A stretch of 19,441 nt of DNA. Origin: CALBZE01 sp036381255 (GTDB lineage: Bacteria; Gemmatimonadota; Gemmatimonadetes; Longimicrobiales; RSA9). Shown here in pieces: positions 15,090-19,441 of this stretch. Within the stretch, counting starts at the first letter, position 1, and every line of letters begins with the position of its first letter. The stretch is from assembly GCA_036381255.1 (NCBI GenBank), contig DASVDG010000072.1:1-19441 (forward strand), in the 5' to 3' direction. The position numbers and the translations under genes were made by a program. Under the pieces are notes generated by a model that worked only from the letters and a program-made list of their open reading frames with translations, was not told where the DNA came from and searched no databases.

Positions 15090-15130
15090 GAAGGGCCGGC
15101 CGCGGCGTGTGTTGCCGCGGCCGGCCCTTC
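15090..15130 (-). terminator. 17-bp perfect hairpin after the Asp-box gene, terminator-like
   Basis: Arms 15090-15106 and 15114-15130 are perfectly complementary over 17 bp around a 7-nt loop. The hairpin starts 21 nt past the stop codon of the minus-strand secreted-protein gene. No U-tract follows on either strand, so it is a non-canonical (I-shaped) terminator or mRNA 3'-end protector. Its long loop sets it apart from the array hairpins. Confidence 0.55.
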
Positions 15131-15151
15131 GGTCTGGCGCCGATGGCGTGG

Positions 15152-18100
15152 TCAGCGATCGGCGGCGATGCGGCCTTCGACGGCCTGGAGCTCGGCGAGG
15201 ATGCGGTCGAGCTCGGCGCGCAGCTCGTCGTAGCGGATGAAGGCGTCGCGGCCGAGCTTCTGGTCGGCGTCGGTGATCATGCCGTAGAGGTACTCGAGCT
15301 GGTCGATCAGCATCGGCTGCATGTAGCGGCCGTCGGCGGTCTCGAGGGCTGCGCGGAGCGCGTCGAGCCGTCGTGCGGCGTCGGACGCGGATCGGCCGGC
15401 GGCTTCGAGGCGTTCGCGGGCGTTGCGGACGCGGTCGAGGGCGAGGTTGGCCTCGCTGATGGCGTCGCGGACGCGGAATGCGTGTTCGAGCTGCTCGGCG
15501 AGGTCGCCGCGGGTGACGCCGTCGTCGACGACGCGGGGGTCCATCCGCACTTCGAGGGTGCGGGTCTGGGTCCAGTCGCCGACGGTGAGGCGGACCTGGT
15601 AGGTGCCGGGGAGGACCATGGGTCCGTTGCGCCCGCTGCGGCGGGCGTTCGGGTGCCATGGGCCGGGGTGGCTCAGGTCCCAGGTGAAGCGGTGCATCCC
15701 CTTCCCCGTGGGGAGGCGGGGGGTGCCGACGGTCTCGAGCGCCCAGTCGTGCATGGTGCCCTTGAGGACGGTCTGCTCGCCGGGCGCCTCGCTGGAGAAA
15801 CCGCGGACGAGGTCGCCGTCGGCGTCGAGGATCTCGAGCGTGACGGGGCCGACATCGTCGCTGGCGAGGTAGTAGTCGATCATGGCGCCGGGCTCGGGAT
15901 ACTCGGGATCGGCGGGCCCGCCCCCGCGGGCGCGGTAGCGCAGCCGGTACGCGGCGCGGGGCTGGAAGAGGTACGCGCGCGCGCCGGCGACCTCGTCGGA
16001 GAGCTGGTGCAGCGGCGTGACGTTGTCGAGGATCCAGAAGCCGCGGCCCATGGTCGAGACGACGAGGTCCTTGCGATAGACCTCGATGTCGGTGACGGGC
16101 GTGACCGGCAGGTTCTGCTGGAACGGCTGCCAGCTCGCGCCGTCGTCGAAGGAGATGAAGATCCCGAACTCGGTGCCGGCGTAGAGGAGCCCTTCGCGAT
16201 CGGGGTCCTCGCGGACGACGCGGGTCGGGTAGTCCGCGGGGATCCCGTTCTCGCCGTCGGTCAGTCGCGTCCAGGTGCGGCCGTAGTCGGTCGTGCGGTA
16301 GATGTACGGCGCCCAGTCGTCGGCGACGAGGTAGCGGTAGACGGCGACGTACGCCTTGGCCGGGTCGTGCGGCGAGGGCTCGATGTTCTGGACGCGTCCG
16401 CCGGGCGGGAGGTCCTTCGGCGTGACGTTCTGCCAGGACTCGCCGCCGTCGCGGGTGACGTGGACGAGGCCGTCGTTGGAGCCGACCCAGATCAGCCCCT
16501 CCACGAGCGGCGATTCCTCGACCGCGTAGATCGTGCTGTAGAACTCCTCGCCCGTGACGTCGCGCGTGATCGGCGAGCCGGAGATGACGTGGCCGCGCGG
16601 ATCGTTCGCGGTCAGGTCGGGCGAGATCGTCTCCCAGGTCACGCCCTCGTCCGTCGTCCGGTGCAGGTACTGCGACGCGTGGTAGACCACGTTCGAGTCG
16701 TGCGGCGAGACCTCGATCGGGCTGACCCGCTGGAAGCGGTACTTCAGGTCCTTCGGGTTGTGGCCGTACATAAACTGCGCGCCGACGTAGTACTGCTTCT
16801 CCTGGCCGGTGCGCAGGCTGAGCCGGGTGAAGCGGCCCTTGCAGTTGGCGTAGACGATGTCCGGGTCGCCGGGCCTGGGGACGGCGGGGCCGGTCTCGCA
16901 CCCGCCGACGGCGCGGCCGATGGCCGGGACCTCGCTCGACCACAGCGGCGTGGGCAGGCTCGGCACCGCGATCGCCGTGCCGTTGTCCTGCTGGCCGGCG
17001 TAGACCCAGTACGGGAAGCGGTCGTCGATGTCGATCTGGTACAGCTCGGCGGTCGGCTGGTTGTCCTGCGTCGACCAGGTCCGGCCGCCGTTCAGCGAGA
17101 CGTTCGCGCCGCCGTCGTTCGACTGGATCAGGATGTCGGGGTCATCCGGGTTGATCCAGAGGTCGTGGTTGTCGCCGTGGGGCGTGCGACGGCGCTCGAA
17201 GGTGCGGCCGCCGTCTTCGGAGACCCACCACGCGGTCGCAGCGACGAAGACCTTGTCGGGGTTCGTCGGATCGGCCGTGACGTTGAGATAGTAGAACGGG
17301 CGATCGAGGAGCCCGGCTTCGGTGGTGTTGACGGCCGTCCACGTCTCGCCGCGGTCGTCGGAGCGGTAAAGCCCGCCCTCGGGCGGGAGCGCTTCGACGA
17401 GGGCGTAGACGACGTCGGGGTCGGCCGCCGAGACGGCGAGGTCGATCTTGCCGACGACGCCGTCGGGGAGGCCGCCGCCGAGCTTCGTCCAGGTGTCGCC
17501 GCCGTCCGTGCTCTTGAAGACGCCGCCCTCGCGGGCGCCGCTGATGATCGTCCACGGCTTGCGCTCGGCGCGCCACATCGTCGCGTAGACGGTGTTGGGG
17601 TCGTCGGGCGCAAACTCGATGTCGACGGCGCCGGTGCTGTCGCTGACGAAGAGGACCTTCTCCCAGCTCGCGCCGCCGTCGGTCGAGCGGAATACGCCGC
17701 GCTCCGGGTTGGGGCCGAACGCGTGCCCGATCGCGGCGACGAAGACGATGTCCGGGTTCGTCGGGTGCGCCTCGACGGCGCCGATCTGGCCGACGTCGCG
17801 GAGCCCGACGTGCGTCCAGGTTTCCCCGGCGTCGGTGGACTTGTAGACGCCCTTCCCCGCGATGATGTTGCTGCGCAACCCGTCGGAACCGGTGCCGACG
17901 TAGATGATGTCGGGGTCGGAGTCGGCGACCTCGATCGCGCCGATCGAGCCGGTCGCAAAATAGCCGTCCGAGATGTTGCGCCAGTTCGCGCCGTAGTCGT
18001 CGGACTTCCAGACGCCGCCGCCGGTGGCGCCGAAGTAGAAGACGTTCGGCTGCTGCCGCACGCCTTCGACGGCGGTCACGCGCCCGCCGCGGCTGGGGCC

Positions 18101-18280
18101 GATCCAGCGGTACTCCAGCCCGGAGAAGAGCGCAGGATCGAAGGCGACGGCGGACTTGGGCGCGGGCTGCTGGGCCCCGATGGACGACGGCGAACACGCC
18201 GAGCCGGACAGGCCGACCGCCAGGACCGCGGCCGCGATGCGCCGCCGGCGGCCCGGTACGAAGGAGAGCGCAGGGATCAT
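15152..18280 (-). CDS. Secreted Asp-box (BNR/sortilin-like) double beta-propeller protein
   Basis: A 1042-residue exported protein often annotated 'glycosyl hydrolase' or 'VPS10/sortilin domain'; catalytic activity is not established. Residues 11-29 are a signal peptide (RRRR then hydrophobic core) ending GSAC; Cys29 may be lipidated but the -3 Gly is atypical, and cleavage after GA at 35-36 is an alternative. Eleven Asp-boxes (S/T-x-D-x-G-x-T/S-W) start at about 93, 148, 199, 257, 307, 354, 395, 542, 609, 663 and 710, indicating two propellers separated near 400-540. A beta-sandwich segment (about 790-920, with TLEILDADGDLVRGF) and a helical C-terminus follow. Asp-boxes are structural, so substrate binding or cell-surface recognition is inferred. 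AGAGG lies about 8 nt before the ATG. It is divergent from the Lgt-like gene. Confidence 0.9.
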   Translation of the reverse strand: MIPALSFVPGRRRRIAAAVLAVGLSGSACSPSSIGAQQPAPKSAVAFDPALFSGLEYRWIGPSRGGRVTAVEGVRQQPNVFYFGATGGGVWKSDDYGANWRNISDGYFATGSIGAIEVADSDPDIIYVGTGSDGLRSNIIAGKGVYKSTDAGETWTHVGLRDVGQIGAVEAHPTNPDIVFVAAIGHAFGPNPERGVFRSTDGGASWEKVLFVSDSTGAVDIEFAPDDPNTVYATMWRAERKPWTIISGAREGGVFKSTDGGDTWTKLGGGLPDGVVGKIDLAVSAADPDVVYALVEALPPEGGLYRSDDRGETWTAVNTTEAGLLDRPFYYLNVTADPTNPDKVFVAATAWWVSEDGGRTFERRRTPHGDNHDLWINPDDPDILIQSNDGGANVSLNGGRTWSTQDNQPTAELYQIDIDDRFPYWVYAGQQDNGTAIAVPSLPTPLWSSEVPAIGRAVGGCETGPAVPRPGDPDIVYANCKGRFTRLSLRTGQEKQYYVGAQFMYGHNPKDLKYRFQRVSPIEVSPHDSNVVYHASQYLHRTTDEGVTWETISPDLTANDPRGHVISGSPITRDVTGEEFYSTIYAVEESPLVEGLIWVGSNDGLVHVTRDGGESWQNVTPKDLPPGGRVQNIEPSPHDPAKAYVAVYRYLVADDWAPYIYRTTDYGRTWTRLTDGENGIPADYPTRVVREDPDREGLLYAGTEFGIFISFDDGASWQPFQQNLPVTPVTDIEVYRKDLVVSTMGRGFWILDNVTPLHQLSDEVAGARAYLFQPRAAYRLRYRARGGGPADPEYPEPGAMIDYYLASDDVGPVTLEILDADGDLVRGFSSEAPGEQTVLKGTMHDWALETVGTPRLPTGKGMHRFTWDLSHPGPWHPNARRSGRNGPMVLPGTYQVRLTVGDWTQTRTLEVRMDPRVVDDGVTRGDLAEQLEHAFRVRDAISEANLALDRVRNARERLEAAGRSASDAARRLDALRAALETADGRYMQPMLIDQLEYLYGMITDADQKLGRDAFIRYDELRAELDRILAELQAVEGRIAADR

Positions 18281-18318
18281 GGTGCGACCTCTCGCGAAGG
18301 TTTGGGGGAGAACGCCTG

Positions 18319-18347
18319 AAATTGGGGCGAGGTGCGGCGGCCGGCAA
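18319..18347 (-). promoter_or_regulatory. Weak candidate promoter for the Asp-box gene
   Basis: Minus strand TTGCCG (18347-18342, 4 of 6), 17-nt spacer and CAATTT (18324-18319, poor -10) would give a leader of about 30 nt, compatible with the AGAGG ribosome site. The evidence is positional only. Confidence 0.22.
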
Positions 18348-18380
18348 CCTCTGGATGCGCCGGGCGCCGCGACGCGCGCA

Positions 18381-18409
18381 TTGACGAGCGGTCCACGGCG
18401 TTGAGTATT
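18381..18409 (+). promoter_or_regulatory. Candidate promoter for the Lgt-like gene
   Basis: TTGACG (18381-18386, 5 of 6) is followed after 17 nt by AGTATT (18404-18409); TATTGC at 18406 is an alternative with a longer spacer. The start would fall within about 10 nt of the ATG at 18425, again leaving no room for a normal Shine-Dalgarno, and none is seen. Confidence 0.35.
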
Positions 18410-18424
18410 GCCGGCAGCGATCGA

Positions 18425-19375
18425 ATGTTTCCCGACGCGGAGATTCCCTTGATTCCGTTGCTCGACGTGGTGGTCGCCGGCGAGTACAACGCGTTCTACG
18501 TCGCCGGCTTCGCGATGGCCTTCGCGCTGGCCGCACGGGAGCTGAACCGGAGCGGCGCACCCGCGGCCGCGGCGCTCGCGCTCCTGGCCGCGGCGGGGAT
18601 CGGCGGCATCATCGGATCCCGGCTGCTGTTCTTCGATCTCGCGCCGCACGGGCCCGGCGAGAAGACGGTCCTCGGCGGCCTGGTCGGCGGGACGCTCGCG
18701 TTCCTCGCCGCGCGCACGCTGCTCCGGGTCGAGCGCGCATCGACCGACGCGCTCGCCGTCGCGCTCCCGATCGGCATGGCGGTCGGCCGTATCGGCTGTT
18801 TCCTCGCCGGCTGCTGCTTCGGCCGGCCGACCGGCGCGGCGTGGGGCGTGCGTTACGGCCCCGGCACCGAGCCGTTCGCCGCGCAGCTCGCGGCCGGGCT
18901 GATCGGGCCCGCAGCCACGGCGACGGTCGCCGTTCACCCGGTGCAGCTGTACGAGGCCGGGCTCGACGTCCTGCTCGCGCTCGCGCTGTGGCGCTGCCGC
19001 GGCCGGTTCCGGCGCCGCGGCAGCGCGTTCCTCGCCTTTCTCGCCGGATACGCGGTCCTCCGCGTCGGAGTCGAGGCGTTCCGCTTCGGGGGTGCGGACG
19101 TGTCGGCCTCGCGCTCCCGGCCGGGGCCGCCGCGACGGCCGCCACGGCCTCGGCGATGCGTCGCGGTCGCCGCCTCGCGCCGCTCGGCGCGACGCCGGCG
19201 CTCGCCCTGGTGCTGCTCCAGGCGCCGCAGGATTCGATGCTGCCGGACACGACCGGCCGTGCGCGCTACTGGTCCGTGGGCGGCGGCGGCATGGCCGGTA
19301 CCTACGCGGAGACGTGTGGCGGCGATCGACGCTACGCCGTCGGCGCCGCGTCGCTCGGCTACACGGAGCGGCTGA
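18425..19375 (+). CDS. Lgt-like (prolipoprotein diacylglyceryl transferase family) membrane protein, C-terminus suspect
   Basis: Reliable Lgt-like sequence runs to about residue 222 (window ~19090): several hydrophobic helices, GRIGCFLAGCCFGRPT (121-136, the Lgt signature in its Cys-rich variant), HPVQLYEA (171-178) and VLRVGVEAF (211-219). True Lgt transfers diacylglycerol to the lipobox Cys of preprolipoproteins. Here the loop equivalent to the essential His/Gly motif (LGGLVGGTLAF, 83-93) lacks the His, so this is more likely a paralogue of unknown acyl-transfer role. After residue 222 the reading frame becomes Arg/Pro/Ser-rich and overlaps a better gene in another frame, which suggests a frameshift at the G5 run 19088-19092 or a natural end not visible here. 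The start is chosen because hydrophobic sequence follows and the promoter is adjacent. Confidence 0.7.
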   Translation: MFPDAEIPLIPLLDVVVAGEYNAFYVAGFAMAFALAARELNRSGAPAAAALALLAAAGIGGIIGSRLLFFDLAPHGPGEKTVLGGLVGGTLAFLAARTLLRVERASTDALAVALPIGMAVGRIGCFLAGCCFGRPTGAAWGVRYGPGTEPFAAQLAAGLIGPAATATVAVHPVQLYEAGLDVLLALALWRCRGRFRRRGSAFLAFLAGYAVLRVGVEAFRFGGADVSASRSRPGPPRRPPRPRRCVAVAASRRSARRRRSPWCCSRRRRIRCCRTRPAVRATGPWAAAAWPVPTRRRVAAIDATPSAPRRSATRSG

Positions 19376-19441
19376 ACCGCGACGAGCGCCTGTCGCTTCG
19401 CGGCCAGATCTTTCTCGGCCGGGACTGGCAGATCGACGGGT
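19156..19441 (+). CDS. Start of an unidentified secreted protein, cut by window edge
   Basis: In the frame +2 relative to the Lgt-like gene, an ATG at 19156 opens 95 codons without a stop to the window end. The start is signal-peptide-like: MRRGRRLAP, a hydrophobic stretch LALVLLQA, then a polar QDSMLPDTTG. What follows (RYWSVGGGGMAGTY, RRYAVGAASLGYTERL, RLSLRGQIFLGRDWQ) alternates hydrophobic and polar residues as in outer-membrane beta strands. No homologue is recognised and no Shine-Dalgarno is seen. Because the open frame extends upstream to the G5 run at 19088, an alternative is that it is the continuation of the Lgt-like protein after a one-base indel. Confidence 0.55.
   Translation, partial: MRRGRRLAPLGATPALALVLLQAPQDSMLPDTTGRARYWSVGGGGMAGTYAETCGGDRRYAVGAASLGYTERLNRDERLSLRGQIFLGRDWQIDG

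Noticed and set aside
14807..18319. Plus-strand open frame of about 1170 codons antisense to the Asp-box gene
   Set aside because: Val/Asp/Arg/Gly-rich mirror of a high-GC3 gene; no domain recognised, and the opposite strand carries eleven Asp-boxes.

Overview
The window is very GC-rich bacterial chromosome (well over 70% G+C by eye). It holds 15 protein genes or gene fragments I can support and no tRNA, rRNA, CRISPR array or insertion sequence that I can see. The lineage is inferred, not proven. GC level, a large secreted Asp-box 'sortilin/BNR' protein, a lone infA, an AIM24-family protein and a PilS/PilR-type pair next to dTDP-rhamnose genes together suggest a Gemmatimonadota-like or other soil high-GC Gram-negative organism. 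ZapE is closest to the version I know from Actinobacteria.

Left block (1-4804, all minus strand): a tightly packed operon reading histidine kinase, sigma54-type response regulator, GT2 glycosyltransferase, dTDP-4-dehydrorhamnose reductase (the last cut by the window edge). The genes overlap by 4 bp or sit 3 bp apart, so signalling and surface-polysaccharide synthesis are translationally coupled. Divergent from it is an unassigned ATP-grasp ligase (5021-6073, plus) with an odd CxxxCxxxC cluster.

Middle block (6074-12267): a four-helix-bundle (S23/Avd-like) gene lies between two arrays of tiny perfect hairpins that share an 88-89 bp direct repeat. Then come a minus-strand AIM24-family gene, a DUF983-zapE pair overlapping by GTGA, a TerC-family membrane protein, and a minus-strand cyclophilin-EVE pair converging on terC.

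Right block (12432-19441): a two-domain VOC protein, a lone infA, and a TetR-family regulator that is again bracketed by two hairpin arrays. The TetR gene has a nearly leaderless promoter with a built-in inverted repeat. Next are a 1042-residue secreted Asp-box beta-propeller protein, an Lgt-like membrane protein whose C-terminus appears frameshifted, and the start of a secreted protein running off the window.

The most unusual feature is five intergenic arrays holding about 43 short hairpins. Stems are 4-9 bp (one 16 bp) and almost all perfectly paired. Stem sequence changes from unit to unit while loop class (GNA on one strand, TNC on the other), spacer (CCCC/CTCC or GGGG/GGAG) and ~20-nt period are kept. 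Structure rather than sequence is conserved. Arrays bracket two single genes in the same relative orientation, which resembles a cassette or mobile-repeat system that I cannot match to a described family.
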